Below the pieces are notes generated by a model. The model did no database searches. It saw only the letters and a program-made list of their open reading frames with translations, and had not been told where the DNA came from. Shown one piece after another: positions 24,401 through 33,744 of a DNA stretch of 64,000 nucleotides. The number at the start of each line of letters is the position of its first letter. Position 1 is the first letter of the stretch. Made by a program: the position numbers and the translations under genes. This DNA is from Herbaspirillum sp. Sphag64. Lineage in GTDB: Bacteria; Pseudomonadota; Gammaproteobacteria; Burkholderiales; Burkholderiaceae_D. The stretch lies in the NCBI RefSeq assembly GCF_014192645.1, contig NZ_JACHYE010000001.1, positions 378,350-442,349 of the forward strand, given 5' to 3'.

Positions 24401-27400
24401 TTGGCTTCAATTTATCAGCGTTGGCGGTGCGTGAACGCTCCGTCACGCTCTTTCTGATCATCCTGATTTCGATTGCCGGGATCCTGGCATTTTTCAAGCT
24501 GGGCCGAGCTGAAGATCCGCCGTTCACAGTCAAGACCATGACGGTCGTGACTGCCTGGCCTGGCGCAACGCCGCAGGAAATGCAGGATCAGGTCGCCGAG
24601 CCTCTGGAAAAGCGGATGCAGGAGTTGCAGTACTACGACCGCACCGAAACCTACACTCGCCCCGGCCTGGCCTTTACCACCGTGACACTGCTCGACAGTA
24701 CGCCCCCCTCTGCAGTACCCGAACAGTTTTACCAAGCCCGTAAAAAACTGCATGATGCAGCCTCGGATCTGCCTAGTGGTGTCATCGGCCCTTTCGTCAA
24801 CGATGAATTTTCAGATGTGACGTTTGCTTTGTATGCACTCAAAGCCAAAGGTAAGGCGGAGCGCCTGTTGGTGCGTGATGCCGAAGTACTCCGGCAGCGC
24901 TTGCTGCATGTGCCCGGCGTCAAAAAAATCAACATCATTGGTGAACAGGCTGAGCACATCTTCGTCTCTTTCTCACACGATCGTCTGGCTACCATGGGCG
25001 TAGCGCCACAAGAAATCTTCGCCGCCCTCAATTCCCAGAACGTGCTGACACCAGCCGGCTCGATCAATACCAAGGGATCGCAAGTCTTTGTCCGCCTCGA
25101 TGGTTCTTTCGACAATCTGCAAAAGATTCGCGATACCCCGATCGTGGTACAAGGCCGTACCCTGAAGCTCTCAGATGTGGCGACGGTCGAACGCGGCTAT
25201 GAAGATCCGGCCACCTTCGAAGTTCGTAACAATGGAGAACCAGCCTTGCTGCTGGGAATTGTCATGCGTGATGGCTGGAATGGACTGGATCTGGGTAAAG
25301 CCCTCGACGCTGAAGTAACCGCCATCAACAAAGATCTGCCATTGGGCGCAAGTTTAACCAAGGTAACCGATCAGGCGGTCAATATTGCGTCGGCAGTCAA
25401 TGAATTCATGGTTAAGTTCGTCGTTGCCTTGCTGGTGGTGATGGTGGTCTGCTTCCTCAGTATGGGATGGCGTGTCGGTTTGGTGGTCGCCGCAGCAGTG
25501 CCGCTCACGCTGGCGGCGGTATTTATTGTCATGGCGGCGACTGGCAAGAACTTCGACCGGATTACCCTTGGTTCGCTGATCCTGGCACTGGGCTTACTGG
25601 TTGACGATGCCATTATTGCGATTGAAATGATGGTGGTCAAAATGGAAGAAGGCTATAGCCGTGCGCATGCATCGGCCTACGCCTGGAGCCATACTGCTGC
25701 ACCAATGCTCTCTGGCACGTTGGTGACGGCAATTGGCTTCATGCCAAACGGCTTTGCCAAATCAACCGCGGGTGAATATACCAGCAACATGTTCTGGATC
25801 GTTGGTATCGCCTTGATTACGTCATGGGTTGTGGCTGTGGTGTTCACCCCGTATCTGGGTGTCAAGCTGTTGCCCAATATTGCCAAGGTAGAAGGTGGTC
25901 ACCACGCCATCTACGACACACCCAACTACAATCGCTTCCGCCGTCTGTTGGGTGCGGTGATCCGTCGTAAGTGGCTGGTTGCATCGATCGTTATTGGCAC
26001 CTTCCTGCTCGCCGGCGTTGGGATGAGCGTCGTGAAAAAGCAATTCTTCCCGACCTCAGACCGCCCGGAAGTGCTAGTCGAAGTCCAGATGCCTTATGGC
26101 ACCTCGATTGAGCAGACCAAAGCTGCAACCATCAAGCTCGAACAATGGCTGGCTAAGCAAAAGGAAGCCAAGATCGTCACCTCCTATATTGGACAAGGTG
26201 CGCCACGCTTCTATCTGGCGATGTCGCCGGAATTGCCTGATCCGTCGTTTGCCAAAATGGTGATCCGTACCGACAACGAGACAGAACGCGAAGCGCTTAA
26301 GATCCGTATGCGTGAAGCGGTCGCCAATGGTCTGGCGCCGGAAGCACAGGTGCGTGTCACGCAGCTGGTGTTTGGTCCTTACTCGCCCTATCCGGTGGCA
26401 TTCCGCTTGTCTGGTCCAGATCCTACGAAACTGCGCACCATCGCTGATCAGGTCAAGAGCGTCATGCGTGCCAGCCCGATGATGCGCACTGTGAATACCG
26501 ACTGGGGCTCGCGTGTACCAACCTTGCACTTCACGTTGAATCAGGATCGCCTGCAAGCCGTTGGTTTGACTTCCAGCAGCGTGGCGCAGCAATTGCAGTT
26601 TTTGCTCAACGGTATTCCGGTGACATCGGTACGTGAAGATATCCGCTCAGTACAAGTCTACGTGCGCTCTGCTGGTGAGACTCGGCTGGATCCTGCCAAG
26701 ATCAGTGGATTCACACTGGTGGGTGCAGCGGGCCAGCGGATTCCCCTGTCGCAAGTGGGTACGGTAGAAATCCGCCCCGAAGAACCGGTGCTGCGCCGCC
26801 GCGACCGGTTGCCAACCATCACCATCCGTGGCGATATTGATGAAGCGCTGCAGCCGCCGGATGTCTCGAATGCGATCACGGCGCAACTGCAACCGATCAT
26901 CAACAGCCTGCCTGCTGGCTACCGGCTCGAGGTGGCTGGTTCAATTGAAGAATCTGGCAAGGCCAACGCGGCGCTGTTACCGTTGTTCCCGATCATGCTG
27001 GCACTGACGCTGTTGATCATCATCTTCCAGGTACGCTCAATGGCGTCGATGGTGATGGTGTTCCTGACTAGCCCGTTAGGGCTCATTGGTGTGGTACCAA
27101 CCTTGATTTTGTTCAAGGAACCGTTTGGTATCAATGCCCTGGTGGGTCTGGTCGCACTATCCGGGATACTGATGCGCAACACCTTGATCCTGATCGGACA
27201 GATTGAGTTCAATCTCTCGGAAGGTCTGGCCCCCTTCAATGCCGTGATCGAAGCCACAGTACAACGTTCACGGCCAGTGATTCTGACCGCACTGGCAGCC
27301 ATGCTGGCGTTCATTCCACTGACGCATTCGGTGTTCTGGGGCACCCTGGCCTACACGCTCATTGGCGGTACCTTTGCAGGTACGATCATAACCTTGGTAT

Positions 27401-27483
27401 TCCTGCCGGCAATGTATTCGATCTGGTTCAAGATCAAACCTGGTAGTACACATGTCCCACCGGAGCTAGTGCAACCAGTCTAA
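24397..27483 (+). CDS. RND-family multidrug/solvent efflux pump
   Basis: A 1028-aa proton-driven inner-membrane pump of the hydrophobe/amphiphile efflux type. Twelve membrane segments are expected: one at the N-terminus (LFLIILISIAGILAFFKLG), a cluster at ~335-540 and another at ~860-1015, separated by two large periplasmic loops. The proton-relay motif in helix 4 reads LGLLVDDAIIAIEMM with the Asp pair. The long form differs from AcrB in details and looks closer to the MdtB/MexF-like or solvent pumps. It is translationally coupled to the adaptor and ends in a strong terminator. Confidence 0.93.
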   Translation: MIGFNLSALAVRERSVTLFLIILISIAGILAFFKLGRAEDPPFTVKTMTVVTAWPGATPQEMQDQVAEPLEKRMQELQYYDRTETYTRPGLAFTTVTLLDSTPPSAVPEQFYQARKKLHDAASDLPSGVIGPFVNDEFSDVTFALYALKAKGKAERLLVRDAEVLRQRLLHVPGVKKINIIGEQAEHIFVSFSHDRLATMGVAPQEIFAALNSQNVLTPAGSINTKGSQVFVRLDGSFDNLQKIRDTPIVVQGRTLKLSDVATVERGYEDPATFEVRNNGEPALLLGIVMRDGWNGLDLGKALDAEVTAINKDLPLGASLTKVTDQAVNIASAVNEFMVKFVVALLVVMVVCFLSMGWRVGLVVAAAVPLTLAAVFIVMAATGKNFDRITLGSLILALGLLVDDAIIAIEMMVVKMEEGYSRAHASAYAWSHTAAPMLSGTLVTAIGFMPNGFAKSTAGEYTSNMFWIVGIALITSWVVAVVFTPYLGVKLLPNIAKVEGGHHAIYDTPNYNRFRRLLGAVIRRKWLVASIVIGTFLLAGVGMSVVKKQFFPTSDRPEVLVEVQMPYGTSIEQTKAATIKLEQWLAKQKEAKIVTSYIGQGAPRFYLAMSPELPDPSFAKMVIRTDNETEREALKIRMREAVANGLAPEAQVRVTQLVFGPYSPYPVAFRLSGPDPTKLRTIADQVKSVMRASPMMRTVNTDWGSRVPTLHFTLNQDRLQAVGLTSSSVAQQLQFLLNGIPVTSVREDIRSVQVYVRSAGETRLDPAKISGFTLVGAAGQRIPLSQVGTVEIRPEEPVLRRRDRLPTITIRGDIDEALQPPDVSNAITAQLQPIINSLPAGYRLEVAGSIEESGKANAALLPLFPIMLALTLLIIIFQVRSMASMVMVFLTSPLGLIGVVPTLILFKEPFGINALVGLVALSGILMRNTLILIGQIEFNLSEGLAPFNAVIEATVQRSRPVILTALAAMLAFIPLTHSVFWGTLAYTLIGGTFAGTIITLVFLPAMYSIWFKIKPGSTHVPPELVQPV

Positions 27484-27506
27484 ATCATCATCATTGCACT
27501 GCTACC

Positions 27507-27547
27507 GCAGCGTCCGTACCCGAACAGGACGGACGCTGCAGATTTTT
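27507..27547 (+). terminator. Rho-independent terminator of the RND operon
   Basis: A perfect 11-bp stem, GCAGCGTCCGT (27507-27517) with ACGGACGCTGC (27529-27539), an 11-nt loop, then AGATTTTT. It lies 24 bp after the pump stop. Confidence 0.9.
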
Positions 27548-27597
27548 ACCGTTAAGTGTGGAAACAGGTTTAAGGTTTGTCGGCGTGATGCCAATGA

Positions 27598-28578
27598 CTA
27601 TGCAGTTTTTGTTACTGCTGAATGAAAAGACTGTCGGTAATGCTGGGGACTGACGCCCAAGGACCGCATGAACGCGTTGCGCATTCTGTTGGTATCACCA
27701 AACCCACAAGCATAAGCCACAGCCTTGACAGGTGCATCACTATTTTCGAGTTGCGCACGCGCTGCGTCGATCCGTGCGCGCTGCACGAACTCCGCTGGAG
27801 TCATCCCGACTTCCTTAGCAAAGCTACGTGAAAAACTCCTGACGCTCATGTTCGCCACCAAGGCAAGATCTGTCACCGAGAGCGTGTGCTGCAAATTGGA
27901 TAATACGTGGCGCTGCGCCTCAGCGATCGGAGAGGTCGAGTCTGCAAACGAGGTCAGATAGGGACTGAACTGGGACTGACCGCCGGCACGCTGCATCACC
28001 ACCACCAATCGTTTGGCGACATTGAGTGCCACTTCTGCGCCCTTATCCTCACGTAACAGATGCAACGCCAGATCGATACCCGCAGTCACACCTGCCGATG
28101 TGTACAGTGCGCCATCCTGAACATAAATCCGGTCAGCCTCGACTTCGCTCTTCGCACATAAAGCGGACAGGGCTTCCGCATAGTTCCAGTGCGTTGTGAC
28201 CTTACGATTATCAAGCAGTCCGGCTCGGCCGAGAATGAAAGCGCCACTGCAAATCGAGCCATATCGCCGTGCCCTGGAGCAGGCATCGCGCAACCACGCA
28301 TACACCGATTCATCGAATTGCCGATTGACCAGCTCCGGCCCACCTGCGACCAGCAATAGATCAAAGCTGAGGTCCGGGTCTGTCCAGGTGGTATCCGTCA
28401 TCAACCGCATGGAATTTGAGCATGAGATTTTTGGCTCTTCAAGACTGATCGTCGTCAGCTCATAGCGGTCACTGGACACCAGAAAGCGGTTTGCTTCGGC
28501 AAATACGTCCATTGGACCCGATATATCGAGAGATTGGACTCCATTGAACACAACGATTGCAACCGACGTCATCGCCAC
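27598..28578 (-). CDS. GlxA-type regulator: DJ-1/PfpI domain fused to AraC HTH
   Basis: A 326-aa transcription factor. Residues 1-175 form a DJ-1/PfpI-like domain (SVAIVVFNGVQSLDISGPMDVF, YGSICSGAFILGRAGLLDNRKVTTHW with the nucleophile-elbow Cys), as in GlxA regulators. Residues ~215-320 form two AraC helix-turn-helices (LALVANMSVRSFSRSFAKEVGMTPAEFV and VAYACGFGDTNRMRNAFMRSLGVSPQHY). The start may be GTG 28578 or the ATG two codons later at 28572. Some relatives sense amines or quaternary ammonium compounds; the target here is unknown. It lies downstream of the HxlR gene, convergent with the RND operon. Confidence 0.92.
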   Translation of the reverse strand: MAMTSVAIVVFNGVQSLDISGPMDVFAEANRFLVSSDRYELTTISLEEPKISCSNSMRLMTDTTWTDPDLSFDLLLVAGGPELVNRQFDESVYAWLRDACSRARRYGSICSGAFILGRAGLLDNRKVTTHWNYAEALSALCAKSEVEADRIYVQDGALYTSAGVTAGIDLALHLLREDKGAEVALNVAKRLVVVMQRAGGQSQFSPYLTSFADSTSPIAEAQRHVLSNLQHTLSVTDLALVANMSVRSFSRSFAKEVGMTPAEFVQRARIDAARAQLENSDAPVKAVAYACGFGDTNRMRNAFMRSLGVSPQHYRQSFHSAVTKTA

Positions 28579-28651
28579 CCTTCCCCTTTAGAAATTGCCG
28601 GAATACGAAAGATCATCCTGGATGACTTTTTCGATAAACACGAAGTGGGTT

Positions 28652-29164
28652 TTACGACTGTACTACTTGCTTGGCCCGACGTTCTAGCAACTCGCTGATG
28701 CTACGTTTGACCTTTTCTCCGGCTGCCGGACCAGGGCCGATCACGTGACTTTTAGGTGTAATTGGCTGGCCTGTATTGGCATCGACCATGATGGGCTCAG
28801 CTCTTTCTCCCGTTTCGACATTGAACAGGACGACACTCTCCCCTTCAGGAGAAAAATGCTTGTTGCCCCAGTTGAGCAAAGCCAGCAAAACTGGACGAAA
28901 ATCCCTGCCACGTGGTGTCAGATGATATTCAAAACGCGGTGGTCGCTCGGAATATTGTACTTTTTCCAGCAATCCCTCTTCGACCAGACCAGAGAGACGA
29001 CGCGTGAGAATATTGGGAGCAATCTCCAGATGCTTTTGAAATTCATCAAAACGGCTCAACCCATAAAACGCATCGCGCAAAATAAGGATGCTCCACCATT
29101 CTCCGACACGATCCAGCGAACGGGCAATCGGACATTGTTTATCCTCAAAACTCTTACGTTGCAT
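28652..29164 (-). CDS. HxlR-family transcriptional regulator
   Basis: A 170-aa regulator with an HxlR winged helix: CPIARSLDRVGEWWSILILRDAF, GLSRFDEFQKHLEIAPNILTRRLSGLVEEGLL and the wing YSERPPRFEYHLTPRGRDF. Cys11 sits where YodB/HypR-type members sense quinones or electrophiles. A C-terminal ~60-residue tail extends beyond the minimal ~110-aa family size. It follows the emrAB genes on the same strand after 152 bp, and an AGTTACT word upstream of it recurs in the emr divergent promoter, so it is a candidate regulator of that pump. Confidence 0.9.
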   Translation of the reverse strand: MQRKSFEDKQCPIARSLDRVGEWWSILILRDAFYGLSRFDEFQKHLEIAPNILTRRLSGLVEEGLLEKVQYSERPPRFEYHLTPRGRDFRPVLLALLNWGNKHFSPEGESVVLFNVETGERAEPIMVDANTGQPITPKSHVIGPGPAAGEKVKRSISELLERRAKQVVQS

Positions 29165-29316
29165 GATGCACTCTCCACTTAGTTACTATCCAAACAATAC
29201 TAGCATGATGGCAGACCACTTCTGGCCCACCACCCTGCCCCTGATTCAGTCTCAGATCAACGTTTGACGATAACAGATAGCAAATGGCAAATAATCAATC
29301 AACTAAGGAATATCTT

Positions 29317-30915
29317 TTAGTGCGCATCCGCTGACGGTGCCTTGGGTGGTGCAACCTTGTGCATCAGAGGGACCATCGCTGTCGCGATCACGAAGCAACA
29401 CATCACCGCCAGGAAGGTATCCGAGAAGGTCATCGTGAGTGCCTCGCGATAGGTCAACTGCCACAATTGCCTTACTGCTGCAGTCTGGCCCGCAATAGCA
29501 TCCCCCAACTGGGTGCCGAAGTTGATACCAAGGGTATTGATCGTCTCCAGCATGGCGTCATTGCTTGCATTCAAATGCTCGGCCAGATGCATGAAGTGCA
29601 AATTGGTACGATTATTGAGCAAGGTGGCGCACAGTGCGATACCGATAGCCCCTCCCAGATTACGCATCAGATTGAACAAGCCGGAAGCAAATTTCAGCCG
29701 TGCCGGTGCCAGGCTACCCAACGTCAACGTCACTGTCGGGGGGACAGCAAGTTGCTGTCCCATACCGCGTAGCGCCTGAGGAATCATCAATTGAGCCCAG
29801 CCCCAGTCGTGCGTAATCGGTGCAAACTGCCACATTGATAGCGCGAACAACGCCAGGCCGATCATCATGATCCAGCGCAGATCGAGACGCTTGGTCAGCC
29901 AGGCATAGAGCGGGATGCTCATGATCTGGAACACGCCGGTGGAAAACACCGCCAACCCAATCTGCAAGGCACTGAAACCTCGAACCCTCCCAAGAAACAA
30001 GGGGGTCAGGTAGATGGTGGCGAAAATGCCAATGCCGGTCACGAAGGAAAAGAAACAACCGAGCGCAAAATTACGATCCTTCAATGCCCGCAAATCTACC
30101 ACTGGCTCGGCTGCGGTCAGACTGCGCCAGACGAATAGCACACCAGAAATTCCGGCAATCCAGGCGGTGGCGGCGATCACAGGATCGCCCAGCCAATCCC
30201 AGCGCGGCCCTTCTTCCAGCGTGTATTCGAGGCAGCCAAGGAACAGCGACATCAACACGATGCCCAGGTAATCCGCACTGCGAATGAGTGACCAGTCAGG
30301 ACGATCAATGCGCACCAGACGCGGCACCGCGATCGTGATAAAGATACCCGGCAACAGATTGATGAAAAAAAGCCAGTGCCAGTTGTAATGATCGGTAATC
30401 CATCCACCAATCGTCGGGCCCAGCGTGGGCGCCAGTGAGGCAATCGCGCCAATGGTGGAAGCGGCAATCACACGTTGCTTGTTTTCAAAGAAGGCGAAGG
30501 CCGTCGTAAATACGGTCGGTATCATCGATCCGCCGAGAAAGCCCTGCATGGCGCGGAACACAATCATGCTCTGAATGTTCCAGGCCAACCCGCACAGCAG
30601 ACTAGTGAGCGTAAATCCCGCGGCCGAGAAGGCGAACAGCCAGCGCGTCGACAGCAAACGCGTGAGCCAGCCGGACATGGGAATGACGATGATTTCCGCG
30701 ATCAGGTAACTGGTTTGGACCCAGGTCGTTTCATCGTTACCGGCCGAGAGTCCGCCACCAATATCGCGTAAGGATGCCGAGACGATCTGGATATCCAACA
30801 ACGCCACAAACATACCAATACACATCACACCGAAGGCAAACACCTTGGCCGACATGGTCATCTGCGAAGGGTGAATCAACTCCCCAAAAAGCGGTGACGC
30901 GGTAGCGGCGCTCAT
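29317..30915 (-). CDS. emrB: EmrB/QacA-type MFS drug efflux protein (DHA2 family)
   Basis: A 532-aa proton antiporter with fourteen predicted membrane segments. Family motifs are visible: LLDIQIVSASLRDIGGGL after helix 1 (motif D1), GWLTRLLSTRWLFAFSA (motif A) and GFLGGSMIPTVFT (motif B/C region). The EmrB-like partner of the adjoining EmrA, it exports hydrophobic or phenolic toxicants through a tripartite channel with an outer-membrane factor; a NodT-type factor is encoded divergently 1.3 kb upstream. Its start overlaps the emrA stop by four bases. Confidence 0.92.
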   Translation of the reverse strand: MSAATASPLFGELIHPSQMTMSAKVFAFGVMCIGMFVALLDIQIVSASLRDIGGGLSAGNDETTWVQTSYLIAEIIVIPMSGWLTRLLSTRWLFAFSAAGFTLTSLLCGLAWNIQSMIVFRAMQGFLGGSMIPTVFTTAFAFFENKQRVIAASTIGAIASLAPTLGPTIGGWITDHYNWHWLFFINLLPGIFITIAVPRLVRIDRPDWSLIRSADYLGIVLMSLFLGCLEYTLEEGPRWDWLGDPVIAATAWIAGISGVLFVWRSLTAAEPVVDLRALKDRNFALGCFFSFVTGIGIFATIYLTPLFLGRVRGFSALQIGLAVFSTGVFQIMSIPLYAWLTKRLDLRWIMMIGLALFALSMWQFAPITHDWGWAQLMIPQALRGMGQQLAVPPTVTLTLGSLAPARLKFASGLFNLMRNLGGAIGIALCATLLNNRTNLHFMHLAEHLNASNDAMLETINTLGINFGTQLGDAIAGQTAAVRQLWQLTYREALTMTFSDTFLAVMCCFVIATAMVPLMHKVAPPKAPSADAH

Positions 30916-32024
30916 GATCCTTGGCTCCGTGTATCCACCTTGGCCACCACCGACAAGCCCGGACGCAACGCCCCCAAAACACCATCGGCCTCGTCGAGCA
31001 CGATCCTGACAGGTACACGTTGTACGATCTTGGTGAAATTGCCAGTGGCATTTTCTGGCGGCAGGATGCTGAACTGCGCACCTGTTGCCGGTGCCACGCT
31101 GGCGACGTGACCATGGAACGCATGCCCCGGGACCGCATCGGCTTCCACGATGGCCGGGGTACCTGGTTTGATGCCCGTGAGCTGACTTTCCTTGAAATTG
31201 GCATCAACCCACAAACCTCGTGCTGGCACGATTGCCATCAACTGCCCTGCGGCGACGGCATAGGCACCAACACGGGCATGTCGATTTCCGACCACGCCGT
31301 CCACCGGCGAGCGCAACTCGGTCGAACGCAGGTTGATAAGGGCAATCTCACGCTCCGCCATGGCCTGCGTCAGTGCGGCAACAGCCTGTTGATGTTGAGT
31401 ATCAATGACCGCCAATTGATGCTGCGCCACTGCCAGCCCCGCTAGCGCTTTCTGTCCATTGGCAAGTGCTTGTTGATAATCAGCGGTCGCCCTTTGTGCA
31501 CTCTGCATCGATACCGCTGCACGGCCAACCAGATTTCCAAAGCGACGATCATCATCATGGGCGCGCACAGTTTCCGCACTGCTGGCATCGACCGTTGCCT
31601 TGGCCTGTGCAATCACTGAAGTCTGCACCGCACGGGTTGCCTCCAGATTGGCGATTTCTGCCTTGCGTGCGGCGACAACACCTTCGGCCTTGGCCAAAGC
31701 AGCGCGGTAATCACTGTCATCGAGCTTGACCAGCAAGTCGCCCGCATGCACCCGTTGGTTGTCCGTCACCGCAACAGTCACAATATAACCAGGCACCTTG
31801 GGGCTGACCACCGTGATGTCGCCGCCGATGTAAGCATCGTCGGTGTCTTCAATATAACGGCCATTGTTCCACCAGTGCACACCGACCACCCCGGCTGCCA
31901 GACCTGCGGCACTGAGGATGGCGGCTCCAAGCCGGACTTTGCCACTGATGCGTGGACGGGAGATTGCTTTGTTGGCTTTGTTGGCGTTGCTGTCTTCGCT
32001 GAGGACCGGTTGTGACATGGCCAT
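30912..32024 (-). CDS. emrA: EmrA/HlyD-family membrane fusion protein
   Basis: A 370-aa adaptor with one N-terminal membrane anchor (about residues 33-50) after a charged cytoplasmic tail. The HlyD pattern DTDDAYIGGDITVVSPKVPGYI follows, then lipoyl half-motifs VHAGDLLVKLDDSDYRAALAKAE, a coiled-coil arm (~95-200) and STELRSPVDGVVGNRHARVG. It links EmrB to an outer-membrane channel. It is the first gene of a two-gene operon whose promoter region faces the outer-membrane factor gene. Confidence 0.92.
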   Translation of the reverse strand: MAMSQPVLSEDSNANKANKAISRPRISGKVRLGAAILSAAGLAAGVVGVHWWNNGRYIEDTDDAYIGGDITVVSPKVPGYIVTVAVTDNQRVHAGDLLVKLDDSDYRAALAKAEGVVAARKAEIANLEATRAVQTSVIAQAKATVDASSAETVRAHDDDRRFGNLVGRAAVSMQSAQRATADYQQALANGQKALAGLAVAQHQLAVIDTQHQQAVAALTQAMAEREIALINLRSTELRSPVDGVVGNRHARVGAYAVAAGQLMAIVPARGLWVDANFKESQLTGIKPGTPAIVEADAVPGHAFHGHVASVAPATGAQFSILPPENATGNFTKIVQRVPVRIVLDEADGVLGALRPGLSVVAKVDTRSQGS

Positions 32025-32083
32025 AACTCCTTGCAGTAGTTGAAATGATGCTGCGGAGAAAGCAATCAGACGCGCTAAAAATA

Positions 32084-32122
32084 AGTTGCTTTCATAATGA
32101 AAGTTACTCTACACTAGCAACT
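32084..32122. promoter_or_regulatory. Clustered AGTTRCT half-sites in the emr divergent promoter
   Basis: Three copies: AGTTGCT (32084-32090), AGTTACT (32102-32108) and inverted AGCAACT (32116-32122). The last two form AGTTACT-N7-AGCAACT. A 15-bp palindrome CTTTCAT-A-ATGAAAG (32089-32103) lies between the first two. AGTTACT also occurs at 29181-29187 upstream of the HxlR gene. Confidence 0.5.
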
Positions 32123-32241
32123 ATCGTTTTGCAAGTAAGTATTTCAACGGAGTGAAAAACGAATCTGATAGCACCCATTGGAATGCCATCAGCCATTTGC
32201 ACAACCTCCATTGTGGAATCCACCGCCGAAAGGAAAGCAGC

Positions 32242-33723
32242 ATGCGCACCGTCAAATTTGCCATCACCACCCTGATGACCAGTCTCTTGGCGGCCTGCGC
32301 CGTGGGGCCGGATTACCTTACGCCGGACCTTGCCAGCAACGGCAATACGAACGACCCGGGGACGACACCGTTGTCGAATCATTACCTGCACGCCCCCAAT
32401 AACAGTCATGCAGCAGCACCGGCCGTCACGGATGCGGTATTGAGTCATTGGTGGTCGCAGTTCCACGACCCGGTATTGACTCAGATCATTGATCGCGTAC
32501 TGGCACAGAATCTGGATCTTCAAGCGGCATTGGCGCGTGTGCAGCAAGCGCGTGCGGTCGCCAGCATTGCCGAGGCGGCGCTGTTGCCAAGTGGCAGCGC
32601 AGATGTTCAGGCCGCCAGCGAACGACAATCCTTGCGCAGCCCGTTGGGGGAAATTGCCAGCAACTACCCTGGCTACCAGCGCAATCAAACCCAATACGAT
32701 CTTGGTGCAGGTGCCAGTTGGGAAATTGACCTGTTCGGAGGCTTACGGCGTGAGCGCGAAGCCGATCAGGCTACCGCCGAAGCCGCCGCTGCCGACGGCG
32801 TGGTTGTGCGTATTTCAATTGCCGCCGAAGCGGCCGATGCCTATTTCCGCCTGCGTGGCGCACAGGCAAGGCTGGCGGTAATGCAGGAACAAATCGGTAC
32901 CGCCACTCAGTTGCAGGAATTAGTAGGCTTGCGACTGCACGATGGACTTGCAAACCGGCGTGATCTGGCACAGGCGCAAGCGCAACTGGCGCAAGCGCAT
33001 GCCGCAATGACACCATTGCAAACTGAAATCGACGTGCAACGCAATCGCTTGGACGTATTGATGGGCGTACAACCAGGCACGCTAGCGGCGCAACTGACAG
33101 CGAGCTCCAGCACAACCAGCACCACCGGACTCACCGCCGCGCCTGGTCTGTCTACCCTGCCGGCGCCTGCGGCTCTACTGCGGAGAAGACCAGACGTGAT
33201 CGCCGCCGAGCGCCGCTTGGCCGCATCGAATGCCCGCATTGGTGTCGCCATGGCCGAGTATTACCCCAAGTTCTCACTCTCCGGGCTGCTCGGTTTCGAG
33301 AGCCTCTCGCGTGCCGAAATTTCTGGTCAGACTTTCCAGCCGCTGGCAGTGGCAGGACTGCACTGGCGGCTGTTCGACTTTGGCCGCGTCGACGCGGAGG
33401 TTGCTGGTGCCAAGGGTGCCAATGCGGAGGCCTTGTCGCGCTTCAAGCAAGCGATGCTGCGCGCCACCGAAGACGTCGAAAATGCACTCGTCACAGAAAC
33501 TCAATTACAAGCACAGCAACAAGCGCTACAGCAGCAAAACACGGCGACGGCCGATGCTCGCAATGCAGCTCAGGAAGCGTTTGAGGCCGGAGCGCTGAGC
33601 CGCATCGACGTACTGGAACAAGAACGTCAATTGCTGGCCGCACGGGAACAACTGGTGCTGACCAACGCCAATGTGGCGCGTGCCAGTGTGGCGACCTATC
33701 GCGCATTGGGTGGTGGCTGGTAA
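32242..33723 (+). CDS. NodT-family outer-membrane lipoprotein, likely partner of EmrAB
   Basis: A 493-aa outer-membrane efflux factor. I chose the ATG at 32242 (RBS AGGAAAG), giving a lipoprotein signal with Cys19 in LLAAC followed by AVGPDYLTP; the frame is open from 32152 but that N-terminus is not signal-like. The OEP repeats include VLAQNLDLQAALARVQQARAV and LLRRRPDVIAAERRLAASNARIG, ending in ATYRALGGGW. It is paralogous to the factor at 21011-22483. Divergent orientation to emrAB with shared control sites suggests one tripartite pump. Confidence 0.9.
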   Translation: MRTVKFAITTLMTSLLAACAVGPDYLTPDLASNGNTNDPGTTPLSNHYLHAPNNSHAAAPAVTDAVLSHWWSQFHDPVLTQIIDRVLAQNLDLQAALARVQQARAVASIAEAALLPSGSADVQAASERQSLRSPLGEIASNYPGYQRNQTQYDLGAGASWEIDLFGGLRREREADQATAEAAAADGVVVRISIAAEAADAYFRLRGAQARLAVMQEQIGTATQLQELVGLRLHDGLANRRDLAQAQAQLAQAHAAMTPLQTEIDVQRNRLDVLMGVQPGTLAAQLTASSSTTSTTGLTAAPGLSTLPAPAALLRRRPDVIAAERRLAASNARIGVAMAEYYPKFSLSGLLGFESLSRAEISGQTFQPLAVAGLHWRLFDFGRVDAEVAGAKGANAEALSRFKQAMLRATEDVENALVTETQLQAQQQALQQQNTATADARNAAQEAFEAGALSRIDVLEQERQLLAAREQLVLTNANVARASVATYRALGGGW

Positions 33724-33744
33724 TGTGCAATCGCGATCGCTTGA

